A stretch of DNA of 64,000 bases from Notospermus geniculatus (lineage: Eukaryota > Nemertea > Pilidiophora > Heteronemertea > Lineidae): positions 3,884 through 67,883 of the forward strand of contig NMRB01003092.1 in assembly GCA_002633025.1 (NCBI GenBank), written 5' to 3'. Below are positions 10,714-21,593 of this stretch, piece by piece. Under the pieces are notes generated by a model. The model had not been told where the DNA came from and did no database searches. It saw only the letters and a list, made by a program, of their open reading frames with translations. The translations under genes and the position numbers were made by a program. Every line of letters starts with the position of its first letter. Within the stretch, counting starts at the first letter, position 1.

Positions 10714-11004
10714 GTGAGTGCAAACCCTGTTCACTAGAAAAACTGGGGTGCCAAAACAATGCTGTGGAGCATTTTATGGGACCCTAACAGCAGAATATTG
10801 CTCCATAGCATCCCAAGGGTGCAAAAACTACTCCCGAAAGAAAAACATTGATTTCAAGATACTGCAACTAGAGGTGCCGTGTTTTGTCACATTGGTGGCA
10901 TCCCAAGTAATGGTGCTGTGGAAAATTCGGTCTGATACGACTTCTCTGCTGTAACTCCGATTTGCAGAGTCGAAGCAGGTCCCGTGCATCCTCCCAATCA
11001 ACCA

Positions 11005-11058
11005 NNNNNNNNNNNNNNNNNNNNNNNNNNNNNNNNNNNNNNNNNNNNNNNNNNNNNN
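11005..11058. other. Assembly gap (54 N)
   Basis: By comparison with gene A copy 2, the sequence just left of the gap matches up to about 27642 and the expected next exon (FTP first half, 27665-27883) is missing here. The bases after the gap to about 11280 have no match in copy 2. Confidence 0.9.
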
Positions 11059-11439
11059 AAAAAACGGATCGTTACGCCCTGCAGGCATCAGGCCTGTACC
11101 TTACAGACTATGTGGGAAACTGATGTGTCGCATCCCAAGTCTGCAAAATTGTTTGCGAACTCAAATTTGGACAACCTGTTATAACTTAATTAACTCCATC
11201 GTAATTAGTCAAAATGAACAATTCTTTCACAGAACGGGAGCCTAAAGGTTGTAGCTAAAACATTTTGTTAACATCAGTTTGTTACTTTTTGTCATGAATA
11301 TGTTAGGACGCTTGTTTTCAAAGAGCGTCAATAAAGTCGGCATAGGTAGCCCCCAGCCTTAATTGCTCAGACAGGCATCATCAGCGGCGTCTTTTGGTTA
11401 TATTTCAATTTTTCCGCCAACTCTACGTTTCTTTTTCAG

Positions 11440-11664
11440 CCGAGCGTCTGAGCAATTTCAAGGTCCTTTTAACGGATGTAAAGCCCGTTCCCGGAAAACA
11501 GTTGAAATCGGTCAGAGAATGTATCCACTACAAGGGCAAAGGGAAGAAGGGAGAGACCCTTAATCTCAAGTGTAAATCAACAGTGCAGGGACGGTACCTA
11601 GCAGTGCAGCAAGACAGAAGTCAGTATTTGACTCTGTGCGAGGTTAGGGTCTTCGCAATACAAG
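11440..11664 (+). CDS. FTP domain, second-half exon A-F3b
   Basis: A 225-nt phase 1-1 exon from TTTCAG to CAAG/GTGAGC: PERLSNFKVLL, TDVKPVPGKQL, ECIHYKG, GRYLAVQQDRSQYLTLCE. Intact here; the copy at 28248-28452 has lost 20 nt. Its own first half lies in the adjacent gap. Confidence 0.9.
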
Positions 11665-11998
11665 GTGAGCAGGCTGCACGTGCTTTTGTCACCCAAGTTC
11701 AGAAAGGCAGATTTGAGGGGTTAAACCTGCAAGCTCAAAGCAGTGAGAGACCTGAGTGCATCATTCTGTAGCCTTTTTCCGGGGATTGATTACCGGTACA
11801 AGGCTTAGTGGGGCAAAATAAAACACAAGTACCGCACACAAAACGCGTTGCTCTACACCGCATCGGTAGTCTGTCACCGCCTTCGGGCGACAGAAGACGC
11901 AAGCCACCCGTCGGCCAACCACCGAATAACTACTCAAAGAAGAAAGACTGCTGTCCTCATCATCAACAGTTTTTACCATGCAAACAAAACCGTTTCAG

Positions 11999-12292
11999 GT
12001 TCTGGTGGAGCAGGCTCTGGTGGAAGTGGAAAACCGTCAGGTTCTGGTGGAAAAGGAAAACCATCAGGTTCTGGTAAGAAAGGAAAAGGTGGTAAGAAAG
12101 GTAAAGGTGGTAAGAAAGGAAAAGGAAAACCGTCAGGTTCTGGTGGAAAAGGAAAAGAAAAAGGAAAAGAAAAAGAAAAAGAAAAAGAAAAGAAAAAGTC
12201 AGACAAGAAGGAGGAAGACAAAACCAAAACCAAGCCAACACCAGAAAAGAAAGATGACTCGTCTTCAACTGCTGCGACAACAACAGAAGAAG
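11999..12292 (+). CDS. Gly/Ser/Lys-rich linker exon A-L5 with GC donor
   Basis: A 294-nt phase 1-1 exon (98 codons) from TTTCAG to GAAG/GCAAGT, a GC-AG intron. It encodes repeats of SGSGGKGKPSG and KGGKKGKG, then KEKEKEKEKKKSDKKEEDK, then a Thr/Ser tail. A strongly basic, disordered spacer between the lectin domains and the C-terminal module. Copy 2 (28806-29093) is six nt shorter and keeps the same GC donor. Confidence 0.8.
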
Positions 12293-12585
12293 GCAAGTTA
12301 AGGCTGCACAATACCGGGTGTCCAAACAAAACTCCGGGCCAAACAAGGCAAACGCAGGTTCCTTGGATCCTGATGGAGGATCTTCTTACACAAAAAATGT
12401 CGGTATTTTACCTATAAATCAGTCAAGTCAAACAGAAGTTATGTCATTTTTTGTGCAGCAAAATGGCACCCTACTTCTTGAAGTTCAGACGAATTCTTGA
12501 TCGTCTTTTTAATCTTCCTTGAGGGCCTAAGGCTAAGTTACAAACTGAGCGAATGTGATTTATTGTTTGTGCGGGTGTGTTTCAG

Positions 12586-12681
12586 CTTCGACGACTAGCG
12601 CACCTGAGGAGAAAAAATCGGAATCGCAGAAGAAAACGGAGAAGGAGATAGGGGTGACTTTACCACCGAAAGAGACGACAA
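12586..12681 (+). CDS. Linker exon A-L6
   Basis: A 96-nt phase 1-1 exon from TTTCAG to ACAA/GTAAGC: SAPEEKKSESQKKTEKE followed by LPPKETT. The LPPKETT end recurs at the end of the gene E linker (before 50859), marking the conserved boundary with the C-terminal module. Confidence 0.75.
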
Positions 12682-12724
12682 GTAAGCAGTTGCCATAAGG
12701 TTCGGCATTGAAGTAGCCTCTTGC

Positions 12725-13525
12725 TTTATTAATAAGGCTTGAATTCTTCGGCGTTGCAGTGGTCTACATTGTATTGTTCTGTTATAGTGCTCGAATTCTT
12801 CGGGATTGAAGTAGCCCTTTGTTCTCTTAATAGGGATCGAATTCTTCGGTTATTGAAGTAGCCTTTTGTTGTGTCAACAGACCACGAATTCTTCGGCATT
12901 GAAGTAGCCTTTTGTTGTGTGAACAGAGCACGAATTCTTCGGCATTGAAGTAGCCTTTTGTTCTGTCAACAGAGCACGAATTCTTTGGCACTGAAGTGGC
13001 CTTTTGTTGTTTCAACAGAACACGAATTCTTCGGCATTGAAGTAGCCTTTTGTTGTGTCAACAGAGCAAGAATTATTCGGCGGAAGTAGCCTTTTGTTCT
13101 CTTAATAGGACTCTAATTCTTCGGCATTGAAGTAGCCTTTTGTTCTGTCAGCACAGCACGAATTCTTCGACATTGAAATAGTCTTTTATTGTGTCAATAG
13201 AGCACGAACTCTTCGGCACTGACTGAAGTAGTCTTTTGTTCTGTGAATAGGACTCTAATTCTTCGGCATTGAAGTAGTCTTTTGTTCTGTGGATAGGTCT
13301 CGAATTCTTCGGCACTGAAGTAGTTTTTTGTTCTGTTAATCGACCTCGAATTCTCTTCGGCACTGAAGCAGTCTATTCTTCTGTTAATAGGCCTCGAATT
13401 CTTCGGCACTGAAGTAGCCATCTTGGTCTGTCGATAGTAGCCATCTTGTTCTGTCGAATTCTTTGGCATTAAAGTAGCCATTTGTTCTGTGAATAGGCCT
13501 CGAATTCTTCGGCATTGAGTCTCGG
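12725..13525. repeat. 44-bp intronic minisatellite (copy 1)
   Basis: About 17 units of CGAATTCTTCGGCATTGAAG + TAGCCTTTTGTTCTGTCAAC. It lies in the intron before the C-terminal module and gives long spurious minus-strand frames. The corresponding array at 29540-30280 has about 15 units. Confidence 0.9.
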
Positions 13526-13532
13526 CCTGTTA

Positions 13533-13686
13533 AGCCGCCCATACACGGCGCAATATTATTGCACAATATGGGGCCCAAATGGGTGGTTGTGTGCTTCTAG
13601 CATGATAATTAGAAGAAAGATTGACAATAATATTGCCCATTGTGAGCCTCATATTGTGCAATAATATTGATCGTGTATGGGCAGCT
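13533..13686. mobile_element. MITE with TTA target duplication
   Basis: Terminal inverted repeats AGCCGCCCATACACG / CGTGTATGGGCAGCT with inner ATTATTGCACAATATG arms, 154 bases, flanked by TTA at 13530-13532 and 13687-13689. The homologous site in copy 2 (TTA at 30292-30294) is empty. A 3-bp TTA/TAA duplication is typical of PIF/Harbinger-type elements. Confidence 0.85.
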
Positions 13687-13737
13687 TTAGCAATTCTTTG
13701 CCTGAACTTGCTGTTCTGTTTTATTTCTATTATTCAG

Positions 13738-15897
13738 CCACCGCACCTGTCGATCTGTCAAAATTCCACGAGCTTGACGGTGAGTAAGCGTGTGAACATG
13801 TTCATGTTGTTTAGAAACACAATCCAAATGTGAAACTTCCTCATTCTTCCTCATTCTACGTCAGCTTTGAACACACAGCGCCATACCGTATCAGAAGAGT
13901 GTATAGCCTAGGCCTACTCCTGTGCCCAGTGAGTGTGACTGCATGTATATACAGTATGATGTTTTGCAATTTTCAGAGGAAATACGAGATAAGCTGACGC
14001 CGATGGTAGATGGGAAGTGCCCCCAGGGGTCAAAAGCGCACCCACTGTGGAATAAAGTATGCAGAAGTACGTTTACGGCATAAGCACTCAAAATCATGCT
14101 TTGATGTACAGGGGTCTATAATAAAGCCAACTTGGTCTACAGCAGAAGCCCACTAAAAGATATGGGAAGTGTCGGAAGAAAACCGAGGACAAAAACTTAT
14201 CATTTCTGTCACATCCATTATTTTTACAGAGATAGTCGTAATAAACCTGACGCACAGACTTGATAATAAGAAGTGTCCTGACGGCACAGTCCCTGCCAAG
14301 AAACACAACAAGAATCTGTGTCTGAGTAAGTACATCTTTGAACCTTCCAGAAGCTCCTCTCTTAGTAAGACAGTTTGCAAGTTGCCATTTTCCAGAACAC
14401 CATCTGATTGCTTCAATTTCCTGTTTCAGCATTTGCTTGAAAGCCCCAATGTCTATCCTCAGTCTTCTATCATGCAGTGTACTGCTCCATGTACGTCATG
14501 AGATTCAACCATGCGAGCGAGGTCCAAGAGCGTAGCAGCGACTCACAATAATGTAAAGCACTTTGGGGCATAATTACAATGGAAAGCGCTATACATTTAA
14601 TGTAAAAGCCCCATACTGAAAATACATGTATCGTCTCAAAGTACTCGTCCTTTTCTTTCTCTTCAGTTATCGACTTTGCACGGTACAATAATGCAGGTAG
14701 GTGTATCATTCGAGCATAATTGTCGAAATAACTTCAAGCAGGAAGCTCGTAGCCCACGAGGCAATTTTATTGTTCATTGCAGCAACAAGCATTGCGCAGT
14801 GTGCGGTGTGCGGTGAAAAGCAACGCGAGCAGAAAGCAATAATGACAATCAAACAATTTTTCGTTTTCTGTACACTGAAGAAGCCTTGTTTAGCATGACT
14901 GAATTTCTCTGATATGAATTTCGTCTACAGTTAAAACCCTGATGAAAACAGTGAGGAAGGACTACGATGGTAAATGTCCAAGAGGGTCCAAGGAACTACC
15001 CATCAAGAAGGATCGTTGTCAAAGTAAGCATTCGGGCGTATACCTCACTTTCCTCATCACTGGTCATTTGTTTTATTTTTTATTTTTGGGGGTGGTGGTG
15101 GTGGAGGGGTGACAGTCCCCAACCTATTACGCATCTGCTGTGAGAAAATCACTTTTAAAATGAAGATGGTGGCACCGGAGTTGCCTCACCAAAACAATAC
15201 TTGAATTCTTACCTGTGTCAGTTTCATCAGTGCCTCCAGCTTCCAGGTCTAAGCGTTGACAAGAACATTTTGAATGTTGCTTTTTTCTAAATTCCTTCTC
15301 ATAATATTTCAGTTACGGACATTGATGTGTTCCTGAAAGGCAAGATAGGTAAGTTACAAGATATTTATGAAGATTCTTCCGATGTCTTGAAAAACAAATC
15401 GCGGAGTTTTTGTGTCTAAAGTAAAAAATGTGGGTAAAGCCACATCACAAAAAAGTTTTGTGACTTTTTGATGTTTCAAGTGAAAAAGAATGGGTAAGCC
15501 AACATCACATAAAAACTGATGTCATGTTTTTGGTGTCTAACGTAGCAAAGTCTTCAGAAGTCGAAAATGTCAACATTACAGATAATGTATTTAAGATAAA
15601 GTATCATTTCAGGAGTGCAAGCGTCTAACATGTTCTGTAGGTACTTTGAAGGGTGCTTCAATTTCTATAGGCCACCATACTACGGTACAGTGATGTTTTT
15701 GTTCATGCAGTTCAGCTCTAATCTTGCAAGCTTTTCTCCTTACGGTCTCTATTTCAGAACATCCGGATTCAAGAGGGGGAAACAAATCGGACTCCCAGCC
15801 AATGATTGCAGCATCGGGTGACAACGCATCGACGACAGCAACAACATCAACGAAGGAGGACCAGAACCAGCCCACGACAACCGAAAAGAGTTCGTAA
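13738..15897 (+). CDS. C-terminal triple-CPxG module, gene A copy 1 (7 exons)
   Basis: Exons 13738-13779, 13977-14066, 14230-14325, 14667-14696, 14931-15023, 15313-15348 and 15758-15897, all phase 1-1 except the last, which ends in TAA. Exon 1 reads APVDLSKFHELD; exons 2, 3 and 5 each hold one CPxG(S/T)...C unit (GKCPQGSK...VC, KKCPDGT...LC, GKCPRGSK...RC) with VINLTHR at the start of exon 3; exon 4 is IIDFARYNNA; exon 6 ITDIDVFLKGKI; exon 7 starts EHP and is Ser/Thr/Gln-rich. The exon-length pattern is shared by all six copies in this window. I know no named domain with this pattern; six cysteines suggest three local disulfides. Function unknown. Confidence 0.85.
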
Positions 15898-16446
15898 TCA
15901 TTATGTCACCGACTTAAGAGTTCGTAATGGTTACGCCACCGACTTAAAAGAGTTCGTAATGGTTACGTCACCGACTTAAAAGAGTTCGTAATAAATGGTT
16001 GCGTCATCGACGACCAGTCAAAAACGCTACTTCACAATCGTTCGGTTCAATACATCCTAGGGGGCATTCTTGGAGGTTTATTTCGGAGAAAAAAAATGTA
16101 TGATGTTTCAGAAAGTAAGGCACCAACATTTGAAATCCATATCGTTGTTAATAGATTCTGGTGTTAAGTATGGAATGTCTGTGGCCCTGATGCAAAAACT
16201 AATCCGTAAAATCAGACTTCATTTCTTTCTTTTGATTTTTCAAAATCGTTTTCCCGGACACCTAATCTTTCAACGTTTCTGCATGATTGGAAGCAAAAGT
16301 TACATCATGTCCTCTTCTTGAGCCATTACATTACAAGGAAATAAATGTTCGAATGGTTATCAACACTATCTGTATTAACTCGTCCTTCTCTTTGTGCAAC
16401 AAAGCAATTAGAGCAATGATCCTACGTCAAAAAAGCGGCTCATGTC

Positions 16447-16640
16447 GGAGAGCGTGGTGGCGCAGTGATTGAGTGTCGGATTCGAGATAGGTTACGGGTT
16501 CGATTCCCGGCCGAGTGAGCACTTTGTACCCCAACTGGTCAGAGAGGAAATTCACATGGTGTTCTTCCCTGAATCTAATCGGGTGGGACAGGACTTATTT
16601 TTTCATCTTATTTTGGATTCAAATGGGCCACCTGTACACT
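16447..16640 (+). mobile_element. tRNA-derived SINE-like element
   Basis: GTGGCGCAGTGATTGAG resembles a Pol III A box and GGTTCGATTCCCGGCC a B box, about 35 bases apart, followed by a non-tRNA body. The start of the sequence cannot fold as a full tRNA acceptor stem. A second copy at 33178-33361 is its counterpart in the parallel segment. Confidence 0.65.
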
Positions 16641-17080
16641 AGTTACAAGTACGCGTTCAAGTGTTTTATTTAAATTCATCTATAATACCGTACTCTAAAT
16701 TCCCACATACCTGTCCCATTCCTGAACTCGGAAAAAATGACCAAATCCTAAGTTGGAAGATATCGCACGGCTGTCATTCTTTGCCAGGCTCGGGAGTGGG
16801 ACAAGTAAGTGGACAGGACATTACTGTTTCTGAGCATACCCCAACCCCGTTATCTTCAACTCAGGATTTAGTCATTTTTCCTAGTTCAGGAATGGGACAT
16901 GGAACTGATTTGTTGATTTTTTTGCTTATGGTAATTTTCTACCTTCATCAGCATCATCGTAATTTTCCAACGACGACATCATGACGTCATCATCTTAGCA
17001 AGATAAATTATGGCGTCATCCAGGGTAAGTATTAAATGTATTAAAGTGTTCAAGATTTGTTGCCTTTTTGTCTATTTCAG

Positions 17081-17128
17081 CAAAGATTAATGTTTTCGCT
17101 CTTGCTGATTTCAAGTTAAACACCCCGG
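17081..17128 (+). CDS. Candidate 48-nt phase 1-1 exon, role unknown
   Basis: Between TATTTCAG and CCGG/GTAAGA, reading KINVFALADFKLNTP in phase 1, like the short spacer exons of the C-terminal module. The duplicate at 18421-18471 has an in-frame TAG. Weak evidence: it could be a chance frame within a repeat. Confidence 0.25.
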
Positions 17129-17509
17129 GTAAGAATCTAATTTTGAATTGTATAGTAAAATGTGACTTTAAACAATCTTCTTCCTTCATCACTCGTTTGC
17201 TAAACAAGAAACTAACAGGTTTCTTGTTTGCCGAATTCTTTCAGGCATTAAAATCTTCCTTTTCCATCATTGCAGTTTAAATTACGTAACAGGTAAAAAT
17301 TTGCTGACTCAGCAGTCCAGTGCACCTAATATCAAAGTCGTTATAAAATCCTTTTTTCCAGCAGCCTCTTTATTGTTACACCAATCATTTCATTAGATAT
17401 CATTTCCAACTGTTTATCGTCATTAAAGATTAACCCTTTTTCTGCCAAGTCCAAATTTGTCGAAAGTGAAAATATTTCAAAGATCTTTGAAAGGCACTTG
17501 AAACCTGTT

Positions 17510-17835
17510 ACAGATTAGGTATTCATTGGTAAGGTTTGAGGGAGCCTTACCAATGAATACTTATGTGACAGGGTTTCTGTACAGTTTCAGTCACCCGTCA
17601 CTTTCGTATTCATTGGAAATGTTTGAGGGAGCACTTTCCAATGAATACCTATGTGACAGGGTTTCTGTACAGTTTCAGGCATCCGTCGTGGTATTCATTG
17701 GAAATGTTTGAGGGAGCACTTTCCAATGAATACCTATGTGATAGGGTTTCTGTACAGTTTCAGTCACCCGTCACTTTCGTATTCATTGGAAATGTTTGAG
17801 GGAGCACTTTCCAATGAATACCTATGTGGCAGGTT
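17510..17835. repeat. Fold-back minisatellite, unit 1
   Basis: Three to four copies of a roughly 110-base unit holding the hairpin ATTCATTGGAAA ... TTTCCAATGAAT around GTTTGAGGGAGCAC, then CAGGGTTTCTGTACAGTTTC. A larger array of the same unit is at 18865-19275. Confidence 0.85.
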
Positions 17836-18864
17836 TCTCTCAAACAAACTCAAACCAGGATTCGATAGATTTATTCGTTTTAATGAAATCGCCACAGGCA
17901 GTGAAAGGGTTAATATCACAAAATTTCCGGATCTGTTAATTCAATTCTTTCTTTCTTTGAGGGAAAGTACGACTTTTACTTTCCATTAACACAGACTTTT
18001 TCAGCACGCAAAAGAGAAAGCAACTGAGCGTTAATTTGACTTGCTCATGAACGATTTACCGTTGCACGGTCTAGAGCAATTGCTTTATTTCGTTCGGTCA
18101 TGTCTTTATTTGACTGATCGGTTGATCCGGAAGCAAACCTATCACTTTATCAAATTTATAGGGAATTCGCTGATAATTTTCTCAGCATGTTACTCGAAAT
18201 CGCCACATCTGTACAGTGTGTATTTACAAATTACGACCTGAAATCTAATAATTTTTCGTCCTGTTACAATTGCTGCATTATATACCTTCATCAGCATCAT
18301 CGTAATTTTCCAACGACGACATCATGACGTCATCATCTTAGCAAGATAAATTATGGCGTCATCCAGGGTAAGTAAATGTATAAAAGTGTTCAAGATTTGT
18401 TGCCTTCTTGTTCATTTCAGCAAAGATTAATGTTTTCGTTCTATAGCTGATTTCAAGTTAAACACCCCCGGGTAAGAATCTAATTTTGAGTTGTATATGT
18501 AAATTGTGACTTCAAACAATCTTCTTCCTTCGTCACTCGTTTGCTAAACAAGAAACTAACAGGTTTCTTGTTTGCCGAGTTCTTCCAGGCATTAAAATCT
18601 TCCTTTTCCATTATTGCAGTTTAAATTACGTAACAGGTAAAAATTTGCTGACTCAGCAGTCCAGTGCACCTAATATCAAAGTCGTTATAAAATCCTTTTT
18701 TTCCAGCAGCCTCTTTATTGTTACACCAATCATTTCATTAGATATCATTTCCAACTGTTTATCGTCATTAAAGATTAACCCTTTTTCTGCCAAGTCCAAA
18801 TTTGTCGAAAGTGAAAATATTTCAAAGATCTTTGAAAGGCACTTGAGACCTGTCGCCGATTAGG

Positions 18865-19275
18865 TATTTATTGGAAATGTTTGAGGGAGCACTTTCCAAT
18901 GAATACCTATGTGACAGGGTTTCTGTACAGTTTCAGGCATCCGTCGTGGTATTCATTGGAAATGTTTGAGGGAGCACTTTCCAATGAATACCTATGAGAC
19001 AGGGTTTCTGTACGGTTTCATGCAAACCCGTCACACTGGTATTCATTGGAAATGTTTGAGGGAGCACTTTCCAATGAATACCTATGAGACAGGGTTTCTG
19101 TACGGTTTCAGGCAAACCCGTCACACTGGTCAGGTATTCATTGGAAAGGTTTGAGGGAGCCTTTCCAATGAATAGGGTTTCTGTACAGTTTCAGGCACCC
19201 GTCACTTTCGTATTCATTGGAAATGTTTGAGGGAGCACTTTCTAATGAATACATGTAACAGGTTTTCTGTACAGT
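18865..19275. repeat. Fold-back minisatellite, unit 2
   Basis: About five copies of the unit described at 17510, with more sequence variation. Not coding. Confidence 0.85.
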
Positions 19276-19705
19276 TTCAAGATTCGATAGATTTATTCGT
19301 TTTAATGAAATCGCCAAAGGCAGTGAAAGGGTTAATATCAAAAAATTTCCAGATCTGTAATTCAAATCTGTAATTCAAATCTTTCTTTCTGGGAGGGAAA
19401 GTACGACTTTTACTTTCCATTAACACAGACTTTTTCAGCACGCAAAAGAGAAAGCAACTGAGCGTTAATTTGACTTGCTCATGAACGATTTACCGTTGCA
19501 CGGTCTAGAGCAATTGCTTTATTTCGTTCGGTCATTGACTGATCGGTTGATCCGGAAGCAAACCTATCACTTTATCAAATTTATAGGGAATTCGCTAATT
19601 TTCTCAGCATTTTACTCGAAATCGCCACATCTGTACAGTGTGTATTTACAAATTACGACCTGAAATCTAATAATTTTTCGTCCTGTTACAATTGCTGCAT
19701 TATAT

Positions 19706-20327
19706 TTGACATTTTTCCATCTCAAATGGTGGATCCTTACACCCAGGACAGTTGGTGATGACTATCTTCTACATGGGCGAAAAATGCAGAAAGAAAAATG
19801 CGTTGAAATCTTACTAAACCGCGGCCCTGAGAATATTCCTGCTTGGAAGTTCCCCGGAAACAAAGAATGCTACGTCAAGGTAGAGAACAAGGGCAAAATG
19901 AGCTCGCACAAAGGTTTTACTGTAGCTGCTTTTGTTCAACAGGAGACGCTAGTAGATGGGAAAATCCTAGACTGGGATAAAGGAACAAGTTTCTGGTTTC
20001 TTCAGAAGAAAATTGTTATGAATGTCGTTCCAAAAAATCGTAAAAGTTCTATGGTTAGCGCAATTCCGAAACCGAAGATATGGACATTCATTGGAGCCAG
20101 TTATGACGCGAAGACTGGGGTGGCGATAATGTGGACTGGTGACAAAGTCACCAAGAAAAAGTTGGGGAAGTTCACCACGAGGATGTCAGGAGATGTCTTC
20201 GTAGGTTCTGATCCAAAAGCCACCAAGTACGCATTCAAAGGAATGTTGGCAGGAGTTACCATTCTCCAAGGGAGCATCAAGGAGTCTCAAATTCCTCACT
20301 TCAAGCGGGGCATCGTGTACAGACTAG
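19706..20327 (+). CDS. LamG/ConA-like domain exon B-G1, 5' acceptor missing
   Basis: The frame reads TFFHLKWWILTP, KEKCVEILL, IPAWKFPGNKEC, TVAAF, WTFIGASYDAKTGVAIMWTG and FKGMLAGVTILQG, ending CTAG/GTAGGA in phase 1. It matches the other LamG exons from about residue 7 on. Upstream of position 19706 there is no AG in a pyrimidine context; the sequence is instead the end of the duplicated 1.4-kb unit. The exon has therefore probably lost its acceptor and first residues, in reality or by misassembly. The start given is the first base of the recognisable frame. Confidence 0.7.
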
Positions 20328-20556
20328 GTAGGATTTTTCTTAACCCAACTTACACGTGGTAAGCAGCACCCCATACTGATTTCACCACACAGCAGCGGTT
20401 TATATCTTCGAATAGAAGTTCTGACACTGAGTCCAGACGCTTTCGATATGAATGTTGGAAGAGCTAGATCCCAGTTGTAGCAAAGCCAGGTGTTTTTGAC
20501 CTTGCAACTGCGATTTTGGTGTTGGTATTACAACTTGACATTTCGTCTATTTTCAG

Positions 20557-21213
20557 GCCCACCGAGGGGAGGCGACTTCTTCAAATACCCCTGGTGGATC
20601 GTCACTCCAAGGAAGTCAGATGGCGAGTACCTACACCGTCAAAAACTAACCTCCGGCAAGAAAAACTGCAACACCATCTTACGAATGGGAGGACCGAGCG
20701 CGATCCCAGCGTGGAAATTCCCCGGTGGAAAGGGCTGCTACTTGATCATCGAAAACAAAGGAAAACTCGACTTCCAGAAAAGTTTCACGATCGCAGCGTT
20801 CGTCAACCCAGATACACTTTCAGATCAACCGATCATCGAGTGGGTTGCAAACAAGAAGCCGGGGTTACATTTTTCTGTGTCTGGGAAGAAGATTGGCGTT
20901 GATCTGATGCCGGTTAAGAAGAAGAAAGCGAGCTACTCTGGTAGGATTCTTATCAAACCGAAGACATGGGCTTTCGTTGGAGCAACTTACGATCAGGCGG
21001 CCGGTGAACTGGTGATGTGGAAGGACGACAAGACGCAGTTCTACAAGGTCGGACAATTCACCGTAAAGACGATGGGCGATTCTATCCATGTTGGAGGCAC
21101 CGCAACGGGGAACACAGTTTTCAAGGGAATGTTGGCCGGTGTTACCTTACTCAAGGGAGGTATCAGAGCAATGGAGCTGCCGAAGCTGAAGGGCGACATC
21201 CTCGTCAAGCTAA
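20557..21213 (+). CDS. LamG/ConA-like domain exon B-G2
   Basis: A 657-nt phase 1-1 exon (219 codons) from TTTCAG to CTAA/GTAAGT. It starts PPRGGDFFKYPWWIVTP and continues with KNCNTILR, IPAWKFPGGKGCY, KGKLDFQKSFTIAAF, IIEW, WAFVGATYDQAAGELVMW and FKGMLAGVTLLKGG. Both paired Cys are present. Copy 2 differs by a single residue in the exon (Phe to Leu before SVSGKK). Confidence 0.9.
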
Positions 21214-21593
21214 GTAAGTATTGTGACAGGGATCTAACTCCCCCTGGAATCTAAACCGGTGTAAAATAAACCTTTCTTGTTTCCTATATCTCAATGTTTC
21301 CAAGTGTACTGGAGATTTCTCTGTGTTCATCCGATTGAGAAAATTAAAGCAGACGAGCAGAGAAACCTGTCACTCTCATTTCACAGTTCACCCCATACAA
21401 TAAAAGGGAATACAATGAGTTAGGGGGACAATGTTGCATCTTACGAGGGATAGCTGTGGAAACCACGCAGCAGCAGAAAAACTGCTCTGATGGAATCGCG
21501 CCTGAACGGCCTGGGTCCCTGTGAAAACAGTAAAACCCGCGGCATGTACGCTCATGTGGATCCATGTTTTAGATGGTTCTTTTTGCTTCGCAG

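Larger units (their letters stand above)
1646..15897 (+). other. Gene A copy 1: kringle / LamG / FTP mosaic protein gene
   Basis: Exons in order: kringle 1646-1885, linker 2162-2197, kringle 2367-2606, linkers 3005-3052, 3693-3740 and 4193-4246, LamG 5739-6389 and 6668-7300, FTP pairs 8669-8884 + 9490-9720 and 10002-10220 + 10489-10713, an FTP second half 11440-11664 whose first half is lost at the gap 11005-11058, linkers 11999-12292 and 12586-12681, then the C-terminal module 13738-15897 ending in TAA. All exons are phase 1-1 on one strand, so they read as one transcript. That kringles and LamG exons belong to the same transcript is inferred from strand, spacing and phase. The product should be extracellular (disulfide-rich kringles and lectin domains), but no signal peptide was found. 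It could be two genes joined here. Confidence 0.6.
16941..19703 (+). repeat. Direct duplication, two units of about 1.35-1.4 kb
   Basis: 16941-18279 and 18280-19703 are near-identical (TACCTTCATCAGCATCATCG to CAATTGCTGCATTATA). Each unit contains a fold-back minisatellite of variable copy number. The second unit ends exactly where the LamG exon of gene B copy 1 begins, without a splice acceptor. Confidence 0.85.

Noticed and set aside
11963-12346. Minus-strand hydrophobic frame (FLFLFLF)
   Set aside because: Reverse complement of the Lys/Gly-rich linker exon; coding sense is clear on the plus strand with splice sites in phase.
12725-13525. CRISPR-like repeat array
   Set aside because: Units are contiguous without unique spacers and sit in a eukaryotic intron.
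12827-13578. Minus-strand repeated protein frames (IRGxLTEQKxTSV type)
   Set aside because: Translation of the intronic 44-bp minisatellite; the same artefact occurs at 29861-30070.
16447-16520. Possible tRNA gene
   Set aside because: A- and B-box-like words are present but no closed acceptor and anticodon stems can be drawn; better read as a tRNA-derived SINE head.
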